A stretch of DNA of 64,000 nt from CALEAR01 sp035301485 (lineage in GTDB: Bacteria; Pseudomonadota; Gammaproteobacteria; Pseudomonadales; Alcanivoracaceae): positions 171,530-235,529 of the forward strand of contig DATGUF010000041.1 of assembly GCA_035301485.1 (NCBI GenBank). Direction: 5' to 3'. Position numbers and translations under genes: made by a program. The notes under the pieces were generated by a model that was given only the letters and a program-made list of their open reading frames with translations, did no database searches and was not told where the DNA came from. Positions 52,114 through 61,375 of the stretch are shown one piece after another (the first letter of the stretch is position 1; every line of letters begins with the position of its first letter).

Positions 52114-52589
52114 GAGAGGTGGTTTTCCTTAATGTGTTGTAACAGGGCCGCGCTGGCTTTTTCCACCATATCCAACACAAGGGTGAACCCTTCTGGGCCC
52201 CCATAGTAAGGATCAGGCACTTCTTTTTCTTGCACGTTTTCTGCAAATGGCAGAAATAAGCCTAAATAACCTTCGTAGCCTGCGGGCTTCATCGCCTCAA
52301 GGTTTTTCAGGTTTTCTTCATCCATCGCAATAACGTAATCAAATTTAGCAAAATCAGCCGAGCTCACTTGGCGCGCACGCAATGCGGTTAAATCATAGTC
52401 GCGAGTGGCTGCTTCTTGCACAGTACGTGGGTCTGGCCCTTTACCAATGTGCCAATCACCAGTGCCGGCACTATCAATGTGAATGCTATCTGTTAGGCAC
52501 GCCTGCTCTACAGCATGGCGAAACACCCCCTCCGCGGTGGGTGAGCGGCAAATATTACCTAAACAAACAAACAACACATTAATACTCAT
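52110..52589 (-). CDS. Low-molecular-weight protein-tyrosine phosphatase
   Basis: A 159-residue LMW phosphatase. The P-loop CLGNICRSPTAEG (about 9-21) and general-acid Asp in VPDPYYGG (about 125) are intact. In Pseudomonas-type genomes it sits between kdsB and murB, as here, but its substrate is unknown. It overlaps both neighbours by 4 bases. Confidence 0.94.
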   Translation of the reverse strand: MSINVLFVCLGNICRSPTAEGVFRHAVEQACLTDSIHIDSAGTGDWHIGKGPDPRTVQEAATRDYDLTALRARQVSSADFAKFDYVIAMDEENLKNLEAMKPAGYEGYLGLFLPFAENVQEKEVPDPYYGGPEGFTLVLDMVEKASAALLQHIKENHLS

Positions 52590-53356
52590 GAAGTTTCCTC
52601 TAACATCTGTCGTATGTGAGCCAGATCATCTGGCGTATCTACACCTGCGGGCACGGTGGCACACGCAGGTGCAATATGAATCGCAGCACCATAATACAAA
52701 GCGCGCAATTGTTCTAATGACTCCTCAGCCTCCAAACTCACCTGAGGCCATGCGATATAGTCATTAAGTAAAGAAACTCGGTAGCCATAAATACCAATAT
52801 GGCGCCAAAATTTACCCGTTGGTAGTTGGCCAGTAGTGGGTTTGTTTGTTGCAAATTGGTCTCGCTGCCAAGGAATAGGAGCACGGCTAAAATAAAGCGC
52901 ACGGCCATCTTCTGCGAACACTGCCTTAACAACGTTAGCATCCCACACCTGCTTCCAATCTGTGAGGGCTTCACACAAAGTAGACATATGGAAATTAGGT
53001 TGCTGCAACAGGTTTTGCGCCACTTGGTCGATAACTGCAGCGGGAATCAAGGGCTCATCGCCTTGAACGTTCACCACCACTTCTTCGTCAGCCAACCCCA
53101 GCTTCTGCGCCACCTCTTGCAGACGATCTGTGCCAGAAGGATGGTCGGCTGCTGTCATAATAGCTTTTCCGCCATGCTGCTCAACGGCTTTTGCTATGCG
53201 CTCATCATCGGTGGCCACCCACACTGCCTTGGCTTGGCTTGCTAAGCAGCGTTCGTACACATGCACAATCATTGGCTTGCCGGCGATATCAGCTAAAGGC
53301 TTACCAGGCAAGCGGCTGCTGCCATAGCGAGCGGGGATAATGACGGTATAACTCAC
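52586..53356 (-). CDS. kdsB: CMP-KDO synthetase
   Basis: Activates KDO with CTP for lipopolysaccharide inner-core synthesis. The 256 residues show the nucleotide motif IPARYGSSRLPGKPL (about 6-20), VNVQGDEPLI (about 95) and SRAPIPWQRD. It overlaps lpxK upstream and ptp downstream by 4 bases; the small zinc protein (YcaR/Trm112 type) found here in many relatives is missing. Confidence 0.96.
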   Translation of the reverse strand: MSYTVIIPARYGSSRLPGKPLADIAGKPMIVHVYERCLASQAKAVWVATDDERIAKAVEQHGGKAIMTAADHPSGTDRLQEVAQKLGLADEEVVVNVQGDEPLIPAAVIDQVAQNLLQQPNFHMSTLCEALTDWKQVWDANVVKAVFAEDGRALYFSRAPIPWQRDQFATNKPTTGQLPTGKFWRHIGIYGYRVSLLNDYIAWPQVSLEAEESLEQLRALYYGAAIHIAPACATVPAGVDTPDDLAHIRQMLEETS

Positions 53357-54384
53357 GGTTTATGTCCTTGTAATAAGGTAGTAAAAACTGAATCAAAAAA
53401 ACCTATGGGCAGCTGTGCCACCACAGAAAACACCCAGCCACGCTCATCAAGCCATGCCTCACATTTCACTGCATCTTTTTCTGTCATCACAATGGGAAGT
53501 TCACCGCCTAAAGCGAGGTCGGCGGCGCCGAAAGCATGATGATCCGGAAAAGCGTGAGGAATCACTTGTAGCCCTTGCTCATTCAACGTGGAGAAAAAAC
53601 GATGCGGATGGCCAATGGCGGCCACTGCATGCACTTGCGAAAAGCGCTGCACAAACTCTTCGGTCGTTAACCGCACCCCCGTACTGGGTTGATAAAAGAA
53701 ACCTGGCACCAACCGCATAGGCTGAACGTTTGGCCAAGACCAATCTTGCTGGTCGGCCGCACCACCATTCACCACCACCCAATCCACTTCGTTAAGGCGT
53801 TGCTGCGGCTCGCGCAACGGCCCTGTTGGTAAACACTGGCCGTTACCTAATAAACGCTCACCATCTAGCACCGCAATTTCTGCTGTACGTGGCAAGGCAT
53901 AATGCTGCAAGCCATCATCACTGATTACTATGTCCGGCTGTGTAGCCAATGCAGCTTGCAGCGCTTTATCACGCTCAGGCGCAATGAATACTGGCACCTT
54001 CGCTTTTTGTGCCAACATTAGCGGTTCGTCGCCAGCTACGGTGGAAGCTTGATCTGGGGTCACTTGCCACGGATACGAAGGAGGGTTAGCGCCATAGCCA
54101 CGAGAGATGATGGCCACACTTAGGTTGCGTTCAGCAGCAGCGGCACAAAGAGCTAGCACCAAAGGGGTTTTGCCTGTGCCTCCCACAGTGATGTTGCCCA
54201 CCACCAACACAGGCACAGGGGGCGTTAAGTGCTTGGCACGAAAAGCGAGCAAACGTTTACGTGATACCCGAGCCACTAACCAGCTTAGTGGGCGCAAGAA
54301 GGTTAACCGCTTACTATCGCCATACCAAGCCTCTTCTACCCACTGCGTCAATGCTTGTTTCACGCTGCGCTCACTGTTCTTCAA
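53353..54384 (-). CDS. lpxK: Tetraacyldisaccharide 4'-kinase
   Basis: Phosphorylates the 4' position of the lipid A disaccharide at the inner membrane. The 343 residues have the N-terminal segment WYGDSKRLTFLRPLSWL, the P-loop VGGTGKTPLV (about 66-75) and DDGLQHYAL (about 155). It overlaps the msbA 3' end by 14 bases, so kinase and flippase are made from one message. Confidence 0.96.
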   Translation of the reverse strand: MKNSERSVKQALTQWVEEAWYGDSKRLTFLRPLSWLVARVSRKRLLAFRAKHLTPPVPVLVVGNITVGGTGKTPLVLALCAAAAERNLSVAIISRGYGANPPSYPWQVTPDQASTVAGDEPLMLAQKAKVPVFIAPERDKALQAALATQPDIVISDDGLQHYALPRTAEIAVLDGERLLGNGQCLPTGPLREPQQRLNEVDWVVVNGGAADQQDWSWPNVQPMRLVPGFFYQPSTGVRLTTEEFVQRFSQVHAVAAIGHPHRFFSTLNEQGLQVIPHAFPDHHAFGAADLALGGELPIVMTEKDAVKCEAWLDERGWVFSVVAQLPIGFFDSVFTTLLQGHKP

Positions 54385-56137
54385 AGCTCATTTGATGAAG
54401 CTGATAGTACATACCTTTTTGAGCAATAAGTTCTTCGTTGCTGCCTTGCTCAATCACTCTCCCCTCATCTAGCACTAGAATTTGGTCCGCATTTTCAATC
54501 GTGCTCAAGCGGTGTGCAATCACTATGGTAGTACGTCCAGCCATTACTCTTTCTAACGCTTTTTGAATGTAGTGCTCTGATTCACTATCCAACGCCGAGG
54601 TGGCTTCGTCTAGAATAAGAATCGGTGCATCTTTCAGTAATGCCCTCGCAATGGCGATACGTTGGCGCTGCCCTCCTGAGAGCTGCGTACCATCTTGCCC
54701 CACATGAGTATCCAAGCCATATTCTAGTTCTTGAATAAAATCCCAAGCGAAAGCATCTTTTGCAGCCTGAATAATGTCTTCATCTGAGGCGTCACTGAGC
54801 TCGCCGTAAGCAATATTATTCCGCACAGTATCGTTAAACAGCACCACGGTTTGCGTTACCATGGCAATGTTGCTACGTAAATCAGCTAAGGGGTATTCCG
54901 TAATAGAATGCCCGTCTAGCAATATCTCACCGGCATCCACTTCGTAAAAACGCGGAATCAACGAAGCAATTGTGCTCTTACCTGCCCCTGAGCGCCCCAC
55001 CAATGCCACAGTTTCACCTGGCTTGGCCACAAAGGATACGTTTTTCAGCGTGGCGTTTTTATCTGCACTGGTATAACTAAATACGACATCGTTAAATTCA
55101 ATTTCACCGCGGCTACGTTCGAGAGCGCGGGTGCCTTTATCTTTTTCAGCTTCGTAATCCATCAGCTCAAAAATAGACGCTGCACCCGTGATACCACGCT
55201 GAATTTTTACGTTTACATCCGTTAATTGCTTAATAGGCTTCTGGATTAATGCCACCGCCGTGATAAAGGCAAGAAAATTACCCAAGCTTAAATCTTCACC
55301 CATTAAACGAATGTAGAGATACGTGATAATCCCCACCCCAATGGAAATAACCAAATGCACGGACACAGAGCCAATAATTTTACTCACTTCCAACTTGGTT
55401 TGTTGTGAACGGAAGCTATTGCTCGCCTTTTCAAAGCGGACGCTTTCTTGTGGTTGGCCTCTGAAAATCTTTACAGCCTGATGGCCTTCAATGGCTTCAC
55501 TGAGGTATTGCGTGATATTACCCATGCTTGATTGGATGTTAACGCTGATCTTACGAAAGCGTTTACTCATGTAATTCACCACCATGCCTATGGCTGGCCC
55601 GACGGTGAACAACACCAACGTTAATTTCCAATTGGTATAAAACAGGTAAACTAGCAGCCCAATGGCAGTTAATCCTTCACGTAAAATAACCGTTACGGCA
55701 TCAGTACCGGCTGCTGTCACTTGCTGTGCGTCATAAATTAATTTCGACATTATGCGCCCTGAGGCATTCTGCTGATAATGCTTAGTAGGTAAGCGCAATA
55801 CGTGGTCAAAAGTTTCGCGCCGCAGCTCGTAAACAATCCGTTGCCCCACCCAGGTAATGCTGTAGCCACCAATAAACTGGCCAATCCCTTGGATAACAGA
55901 AATAGCGAAAGGAGCTACACAAATCACCATCACCATAAATGGCGTTGGGTTTTCGATAGTGTTGGCAATCACCTGCATCATTTCAGCCATCACAGGGTTC
56001 ATCGCTGAATAAATTAAATAACCAAACACACTGGCGGCTAGCATCATCCAATGCCTGCGTGTGTAGGTTAATAGGCGTTTATAAGTTTCCCATGGTGAGT
56101 CCGTCACCTGCTCAGATACTTCTTTAAATGAACTCAT
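54371..56137 (-). CDS. msbA: MsbA, lipid A/LPS flippase
   Basis: Homodimeric ABC exporter that flips core-lipid A across the inner membrane. The 588 residues have six N-terminal membrane segments and a C-terminal ATPase with Walker A GRSGAGKST (about 385), LSGGQRQR and ILILDEATSALD. Length and motifs match MsbA, and the lpxK overlap confirms the role. A possible 83-codon frame lies between it and comEC. Confidence 0.96.
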   Translation of the reverse strand: MSSFKEVSEQVTDSPWETYKRLLTYTRRHWMMLAASVFGYLIYSAMNPVMAEMMQVIANTIENPTPFMVMVICVAPFAISVIQGIGQFIGGYSITWVGQRIVYELRRETFDHVLRLPTKHYQQNASGRIMSKLIYDAQQVTAAGTDAVTVILREGLTAIGLLVYLFYTNWKLTLVLFTVGPAIGMVVNYMSKRFRKISVNIQSSMGNITQYLSEAIEGHQAVKIFRGQPQESVRFEKASNSFRSQQTKLEVSKIIGSVSVHLVISIGVGIITYLYIRLMGEDLSLGNFLAFITAVALIQKPIKQLTDVNVKIQRGITGAASIFELMDYEAEKDKGTRALERSRGEIEFNDVVFSYTSADKNATLKNVSFVAKPGETVALVGRSGAGKSTIASLIPRFYEVDAGEILLDGHSITEYPLADLRSNIAMVTQTVVLFNDTVRNNIAYGELSDASDEDIIQAAKDAFAWDFIQELEYGLDTHVGQDGTQLSGGQRQRIAIARALLKDAPILILDEATSALDSESEHYIQKALERVMAGRTTIVIAHRLSTIENADQILVLDEGRVIEQGSNEELIAQKGMYYQLHQMSFEEQ

Positions 56138-56161
56138 AGGAATTTACTGCTCCTGTGCAGG

Positions 56162-56413
56162 CTATGCTGCGGTGGTCTTGAAATTAACGGCTTCGCTTGA
56201 TGAGCTTGCCAATAAACAAACAACTCGCTCACTGCTGATAGCAATTTTTATGTAATGGTGCGGGTATGTTCCCTTTGTTGCAACTCGAGAGAGCTCACAA
56301 CCCAGTGCTCCGCTGAATAATGCATCAGCACTGACAGCATCGCTGCCCTTATTTCCACCCTGCAAAAGATAAAAAGAGAAAATAGCATAATCGATACCTT
56401 TCGGCATGATCAT
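56162..56413 (-). CDS. Doubtful 83-codon ORF between comEC and msbA
   Basis: The comEC-msbA gap (56138-56470, 333 bases) holds one frame of 83 codons in the operon direction. It has GTGGAG 9 bases before its ATG, which is the main argument for it. The product has no signal peptide, no domain I recognise and a Ser/Ala-rich end. Many relatives carry exbB/tolQ- and exbD-type genes here; this frame resembles neither. It may be a small species-specific gene or chance. Confidence 0.3.
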   Translation of the reverse strand: MIMPKGIDYAIFSFYLLQGGNKGSDAVSADALFSGALGCELSRVATKGTYPHHYIKIAISSERVVCLLASSSSEAVNFKTTAA

Positions 56414-56470
56414 TGCGCCAACTCCACTAAGTTTCTCTTAATTTTTCAATATTGACGCTTTCAACATGGA

Positions 56471-58732
56471 CTATTGTTCATTTTTGGCCACTTCCCGCCA
56501 CGGTTTAGGAAAACGAGTTCGCCACTCGATGGGTTTAGTGTTCTTTTCACCTCGCATGGGAATCACAATCATACCGCTCTGTACAGTACTAAGCAGAGGT
56601 ATCTCTAACGTTTCATAACGTTTTGTTACAGCCGGTGCGGGATGGTTATAAGCATTTTTGTAACCATGCCCCACCACAGCGTAACGAGGGGCTACACTTT
56701 GCAAAAACGCGTAACTAGAACTGGTGGCACTACCGTGGTGCGGCACCTGCAAGACGGTGTTAGGCAAAAAAGTGTGGTGGTTGCTAAGCCAAAACTCCGC
56801 CGGCTTATGTAAATCACCCGTTAATAACACATGCCCATGTTCGCTGTGCACATAAACTACACAGCTATTGTTATTGCTTTGCTGCAAACGCAAACCCGCT
56901 GGCGGCCATAACACAGCAAAGGTCACGCCATCCCACTGCCATTGCTGCCCGCGCCAACATTGTTCGGTCCTGGGCATACGCCACGCTTCACCGTTCAACC
57001 AACGCACCTCAGGCCGATACTGGCGTACGCTTTCCCAACCACCACTGTGATCGTTGTCTGCGTGGCTAATGATGCCTAAAGATAATTTTTGCACTTGCCG
57101 TTGCAACCACGGAACCACCACAGTTTGCCCCGCATCACCACTTCCCCACTCAGGGCCAGCGTCATAAAGCAGTAGATGATGACGAGTACGAATCGCTGTT
57201 GCTTGCCCTTGGCCCACATCAAACACAATGAAATCGAAACTGCCGTAAGGCGGCACTTCGCCACGTGGCCACCACCAAGGCAAACATAAAAACAACAATA
57301 ACCAGCGGCTAAAAGGCAACCGTGGCAAACAAAACAGAAACACCACCAAGGCTAGTAACAGCAAGGCAAAGCCATCATGGGGCGCTACTAACTGGCCTTG
57401 CCAAGGTGTTAACCACGCTAACCACTGTTCAGCAAGTGCTATGCCGCCTTCTAGCAAAGGTGCGAACAACCACACGGGTGCGCCTAATGCTAACAGCAGT
57501 GCCAACGGCACCACACACCAAGCAAATACAGGAATAAGCACTAAGTTAGCTAAGGGCGACAACACTCCCCAACTACCAAACCACCAGGCCCCTATCGCGC
57601 CAAGAGCAAACGATAATAGCCACTGTGCTCGCCACCAAATGCCTCTCACCCCAACCCGAAACAGCAACAACAAAGCACCAATGGCTAAAAAAGACATCCA
57701 AAAACTAGGATCCAACACACTTAAAGGCTGCCACAATAACACCAGCACACAAGCCACTCTAAAGCCTGATGTTAAACCGCCCTGCTGCCCGCGCCACACG
57801 CTTAACATCATCACTGCCGCCATAATAACAGCGCGCTGCGTAGGCAAAGAAAACCCTGCTAACCCTGCATACAGCAAGGCAGCAAACAAAGCTGGCCAAA
57901 GCGCTAAGCGCGACGCTGTTTGTGATGCGGGAACCAACAACACGCAGCACCAACGGCCAATCATCCACACCAGCCCTGCCACAAGGCTAACGTGCAGCCC
58001 TGAAATCGACATCAAGTGTGCTGTGCCGCTATCGCGATACTGGCGCCATTGCTCCTCATCAAGCCAGCGGCGATCTGCCACCACTAGCGCTGGTGCTAGT
58101 GTGGCCGCCCGTGGCCAAGGCTCGAGCAAGCGCCGCAATTTGTTGCTTACTTGCTCACGTAACAAAGGTAAGCCTTTGCGCGCCGGCACTCGCTGTTCAA
58201 CTGTTAATAAGGTGCCACGGCCTATAACACCGCGCGCTAAATCAAGCTGGGCGCTGTCTAGCACCCCTTCATTCACCGTGCCGTACGGGCGTTTCAGCCT
58301 CACTTGGGCTGTCACTACATCACCGCCAGAAAGAGGCTGCACCACTTCGTCTTCGTCGGCGTAATAAGAAAGATGAACAACTCCATCACTAGGCGCCGTG
58401 GCTGAGCTAGGCAGCAACTTAAGCGTCACTGCAAAACGCCGCCCACCAAAACGGCTACTGAGTTCACGCCAAGTAAAAGGCTGCACCTCTCCTCGCACTG
58501 TAATGGGGTGGCCTTCTAAAGAAGTAGGTAACCAAGCATTGTAGGCCCACTGCAAGTGGTAATGAGCCCAAAAAACGCCAAACGCTACAGCTAAAACGGC
58601 TGTTAGCACAGTACGCCGTTGCAATAACCAGGGTAAATAACGCAGCAGAAACAACAACGCCACAGGCCACCATTGGTGTAGCCCAACATAGCTTTGCGCC
58701 ACTACTGCAACACAAAAAAACCACTGCCACAT
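56471..58732 (-). CDS. comEC: ComEC/Rec2 DNA uptake channel
   Basis: Inner-membrane channel that takes single-stranded DNA into the cytosol during natural transformation. The 753 residues have an N-terminal DUF4131 region, the Competence membrane domain with the motif GTAHLMSISGLHVSLVAG-type residues (about 235-250), and a C-terminal metallo-beta-lactamase domain with HADNDHSGG (about 555). All parts look intact, so competence is possible. It lies 86 bases after lolD on the same strand. Confidence 0.95.
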   Translation of the reverse strand: MWQWFFCVAVVAQSYVGLHQWWPVALLFLLRYLPWLLQRRTVLTAVLAVAFGVFWAHYHLQWAYNAWLPTSLEGHPITVRGEVQPFTWRELSSRFGGRRFAVTLKLLPSSATAPSDGVVHLSYYADEDEVVQPLSGGDVVTAQVRLKRPYGTVNEGVLDSAQLDLARGVIGRGTLLTVEQRVPARKGLPLLREQVSNKLRRLLEPWPRAATLAPALVVADRRWLDEEQWRQYRDSGTAHLMSISGLHVSLVAGLVWMIGRWCCVLLVPASQTASRLALWPALFAALLYAGLAGFSLPTQRAVIMAAVMMLSVWRGQQGGLTSGFRVACVLVLLWQPLSVLDPSFWMSFLAIGALLLLFRVGVRGIWWRAQWLLSFALGAIGAWWFGSWGVLSPLANLVLIPVFAWCVVPLALLLALGAPVWLFAPLLEGGIALAEQWLAWLTPWQGQLVAPHDGFALLLLALVVFLFCLPRLPFSRWLLLFLCLPWWWPRGEVPPYGSFDFIVFDVGQGQATAIRTRHHLLLYDAGPEWGSGDAGQTVVVPWLQRQVQKLSLGIISHADNDHSGGWESVRQYRPEVRWLNGEAWRMPRTEQCWRGQQWQWDGVTFAVLWPPAGLRLQQSNNNSCVVYVHSEHGHVLLTGDLHKPAEFWLSNHHTFLPNTVLQVPHHGSATSSSYAFLQSVAPRYAVVGHGYKNAYNHPAPAVTKRYETLEIPLLSTVQSGMIVIPMRGEKNTKPIEWRTRFPKPWREVAKNEQ

Positions 58733-58818
58733 AACACCTCCTAAGCGTAGAGCTTAAAAGAGTGATGCAGACAGTGGTGAGAGTTATTAGCGCCTACTAG
58801 GGTCAGTAAAAGAGAGGT

Positions 58819-59508
58819 TTATAAGGGGTGTAATGCACCGCCTTGTAAGCTTAATTGCCGTTCGCAACGGCGTGCAAAGCTAAGGTCATGGGTTACCACT
58901 AACAAAGCCAAGTTCCAGTCTTGTGTCAGCGACAGAAGCAAATCTTGAATTTGCTCAGCAGTGTTTTCATCTAAGTTACCTGTGGGTTCGTCCGCCAAAA
59001 TAACACGAGGCTTGCTCACTATGGCGCGTGCAATGGCAACACGTTGGCGCTCGCCACCGCTTAATTCACTCGGTTTATGTTGCAAACGGTGCCCAAGCCC
59101 AACAGCTGTTAGCACTTTCTCAGCCTCAGCTGCTGCTTCTTTCGCCGCAGTACGCCCTACTAGCAAAGGCATAGCTGCGTTTTCCAAAGCGGTGAACTCA
59201 GGCAACAAATGGTGGAACTGGTAAATAAAGCCCATTTTGCGGTTGCGTAACTCACCTTTTTTGCGTTCAGACAATCGATGCACATCTTGCCCATCAATAT
59301 AAACCTGGCCACGCGTGGGAGTATCTAACCCGCCTAACATATTGAGTAAAGTGGATTTACCTGAGCCCGACGCTCCTACAATAGAGACAGATTCACCAGC
59401 AAAAATTTCTAAATTAATGTCTGTAAGCACATCAACAGAAGCGGCTTTTTCAACGTAGCTATGTTTTAAGCCCTGCACTTTAACAACGGGTTGGTGTGGC
59501 TTATTCAT
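58819..59508 (-). CDS. lolD: LolD, ATPase of the lipoprotein release system
   Basis: Drives extraction of lipoproteins from the inner membrane to LolA. The 229 residues show Walker A GASGSGKST (about 41-49), the LolD motif (FIYQFHHLLPEF, about 94-105), LSGGERQR and ILADEPTGNLD. It overlaps the permease gene by 8 bases. Confidence 0.96.
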   Translation of the reverse strand: MNKPHQPVVKVQGLKHSYVEKAASVDVLTDINLEIFAGESVSIVGASGSGKSTLLNMLGGLDTPTRGQVYIDGQDVHRLSERKKGELRNRKMGFIYQFHHLLPEFTALENAAMPLLVGRTAAKEAAAEAEKVLTAVGLGHRLQHKPSELSGGERQRVAIARAIVSKPRVILADEPTGNLDENTAEQIQDLLLSLTQDWNLALLVVTHDLSFARRCERQLSLQGGALHPL

Positions 59509-60745
59509 AACGCAATGCCTCCGCGGGGGCTATTTTACTGGCACGCCAAGAGGGGTACAGAGTGGCTGTAAACGTAATAGATAAGGCGATTGCCGAAATA
59601 GTAAACACATCGTTCCAGTGGAGTTGCGACGGTAAGTAATTCACAAAATAAGCGTTAAACATATCGGCATTGAAGGTTTGCTCTATCCAAGCACCGATAG
59701 CAGAAATATTTAAGGATAGGAAGATACCCAGCGCCACACCGAGCAAGGTACCGGCGAAGCCAATCAATGTGCCTTGCACAATAAAGATACGCATAATCAT
59801 TCTGGGTGTGGCACCTAAGGTGCGCAACACAGCAATGTTGCCTCGTTTTTCTGTTACCAACATCACTTGGCTAGAAACAATATTAAAAGCAGCCACCGCC
59901 ACAATGAACGACAACAACAGGGTCATCATGGTTTTTTCCATTTTTATGGCCTGGAAAAGGCTGCCATGGCTGCGCGTCCAATCAGAAGCCCAGTACATAC
60001 CACCCAACTGCCGGCGCAACTCCCACCCCACTTGAGGCGCGGCAAACAAATCATCCAAGCGCACGCGTACACCTGCTACTGTGCCCGGTTGTCGTGCAAG
60101 CCTAGCAGCGTCTTCCACATGCACATAAGCCAGCAAGCTATCTACTTCTGCCTTCACTTGGAATATGCCAGATACAGTAAAACGCTTAAAACGAGGAGTG
60201 ACCCCCGCAGGCGATAGCGAGGCTTCTGGCAACACTAGCACCACTTGGTCCCCTACTTGCACCCCTAGCTGATGAGCAAGGCCATAACCTAACACCATAT
60301 TAAAGGAGCCAGGCTCTAAGCTATTCAGTTCTCCGCGGTACATATGTTCACCAACAATAGAAACATTGGTTTCATATTCGGGCTCAATACCATTCACCAT
60401 CAAGCCCGCCACATTGCCACGATTAGCGATCATGCCCTCTAATTCAAAGAATGGGGCCACCGCTTGTACACGCGGATGCTCTTTTACTTCTTCAGCCAGT
60501 TGGGCCCAATCTTCAACAGGCTCCATGCCATGCACAGACACATGGGTTACCATGCCTAAAATTCGGGTTTGCAGCTCTTTTTCAAAACCGTTCATCACCG
60601 ATAAAACAGTGATGAGCACTGCCACGCCAAGCATAAGGCCCAGCGTGGAAATCAGTGCAATGACTGAAATTAAACTGTTGCGGGTTCGGGCGCCGGTGTA
60701 GCGCAAACCGATAAAAAGTGATAGTGGTTTAAACATGGTGCGCAT
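59501..60745 (-). CDS. LolC/E-family lipoprotein-release permease (LolF-like)
   Basis: Inner-membrane permease of 414 residues with the MacB/FtsX four-segment layout: one N-terminal segment (about 25-50), a large periplasmic domain and three C-terminal segments. The loop PEASLSPAGVTPRFKRF (173-189) aligns with the LolA-binding hook of LolC, and the end LYPSWRASKIAPAEALRYE is LolC-like, while YLPSQLHWNDVF is LolE-like. No second permease gene follows lolD, so this may work as a homodimer (LolF type). The start may be 60745 or 60736. Confidence 0.93.
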   Translation of the reverse strand: MRTMFKPLSLFIGLRYTGARTRNSLISVIALISTLGLMLGVAVLITVLSVMNGFEKELQTRILGMVTHVSVHGMEPVEDWAQLAEEVKEHPRVQAVAPFFELEGMIANRGNVAGLMVNGIEPEYETNVSIVGEHMYRGELNSLEPGSFNMVLGYGLAHQLGVQVGDQVVLVLPEASLSPAGVTPRFKRFTVSGIFQVKAEVDSLLAYVHVEDAARLARQPGTVAGVRVRLDDLFAAPQVGWELRRQLGGMYWASDWTRSHGSLFQAIKMEKTMMTLLLSFIVAVAAFNIVSSQVMLVTEKRGNIAVLRTLGATPRMIMRIFIVQGTLIGFAGTLLGVALGIFLSLNISAIGAWIEQTFNADMFNAYFVNYLPSQLHWNDVFTISAIALSITFTATLYPSWRASKIAPAEALRYE

Positions 60746-60863
60746 TAAACACGATTCTCTATACAATGGCCACATTGAAAAGTGGCACGTTGGGGTAATT
60801 CACACTAACCTAAAGCCAGTTAATAGCGAACTTTATTTAAGACCCGTTAAGGAGGGCAATATA

Positions 60864-61295
60864 ATGCTAATAACAAAACACCTATTAGGCATTCTAGTTT
60901 TATCCTTTGTTTTCATTAACAGCGCACATGCGCTACGGATGCCCAAGCAAGGCGACCACATGAATACAGTGCGGACCCAGTTTGGCCCACCTGTTAACGA
61001 ATATGATGCCGTGGGCAAGCCTCCTATTACGCGATGGGACTACGAAGAATTTTCCGTGTTTTTCGAGCACAGCCTCACTATTCACTCTGTGGATCACAGT
61101 AAAGCATTAATTCCTACTGCCATACGCGAGAACCATCCGCGTTCTTTGGGCGCGCCGCTCAATGAATCGCCAGAGAGCCAACCTGCTGCACCCGCAGAAG
61201 CTACGAGTGCAACACCGGCTAACACGCCTGCGCAACAAAGCAACGATAAGTTTCAATATGATACCGCCACAGGCCGTATGGTTCCCAGAAAATAA
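60864..61295 (+). CDS. Small periplasmic protein of unknown function
   Basis: A 143-residue exported protein. ATG at 60864 has GGAGG 8 bases upstream and is followed by a clear signal peptide ending near 23 (NSAHA|LRM). The mature part has a conserved-looking core (MPKQGDHMNTVRTQFGPP, then YDAVGKPPITRWDYEEF), about 60 residues reminiscent of an SmpA/OmlA-like small fold, then a Pro/Ala/Thr linker and a basic end FQYDTATGRMVPRK. Divergent from the LolC/E gene; a hairpin terminator follows. Confidence 0.78.
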   Translation: MLITKHLLGILVLSFVFINSAHALRMPKQGDHMNTVRTQFGPPVNEYDAVGKPPITRWDYEEFSVFFEHSLTIHSVDHSKALIPTAIRENHPRSLGAPLNESPESQPAAPAEATSATPANTPAQQSNDKFQYDTATGRMVPRK

Positions 61296-61318
61296 TATAT
61301 TTTCGTCATTCCTTTCTT

Positions 61319-61349
61319 AGAGCGCTATCATAGCGCTCTTGTTTCTTTA
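61319..61349 (+). terminator. Terminator after the small periplasmic protein
   Basis: A perfect 9-bp stem (AGAGCGCTA with TAGCGCTCT), TCA loop and a T-rich tail (TGTTTCTTT). Confidence 0.78.
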
Positions 61350-61375
61350 CATGTTTTTAGCTGAATGAGAGATCT

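Noticed and set aside
57441..58364. 307-codon open frame antisense to comEC
   Set aside because: Low-complexity Thr/Asn/Ala/Pro-rich product with no domain, lying fully inside a gene with clear ComEC motifs; it is a shadow of comEC codon use.
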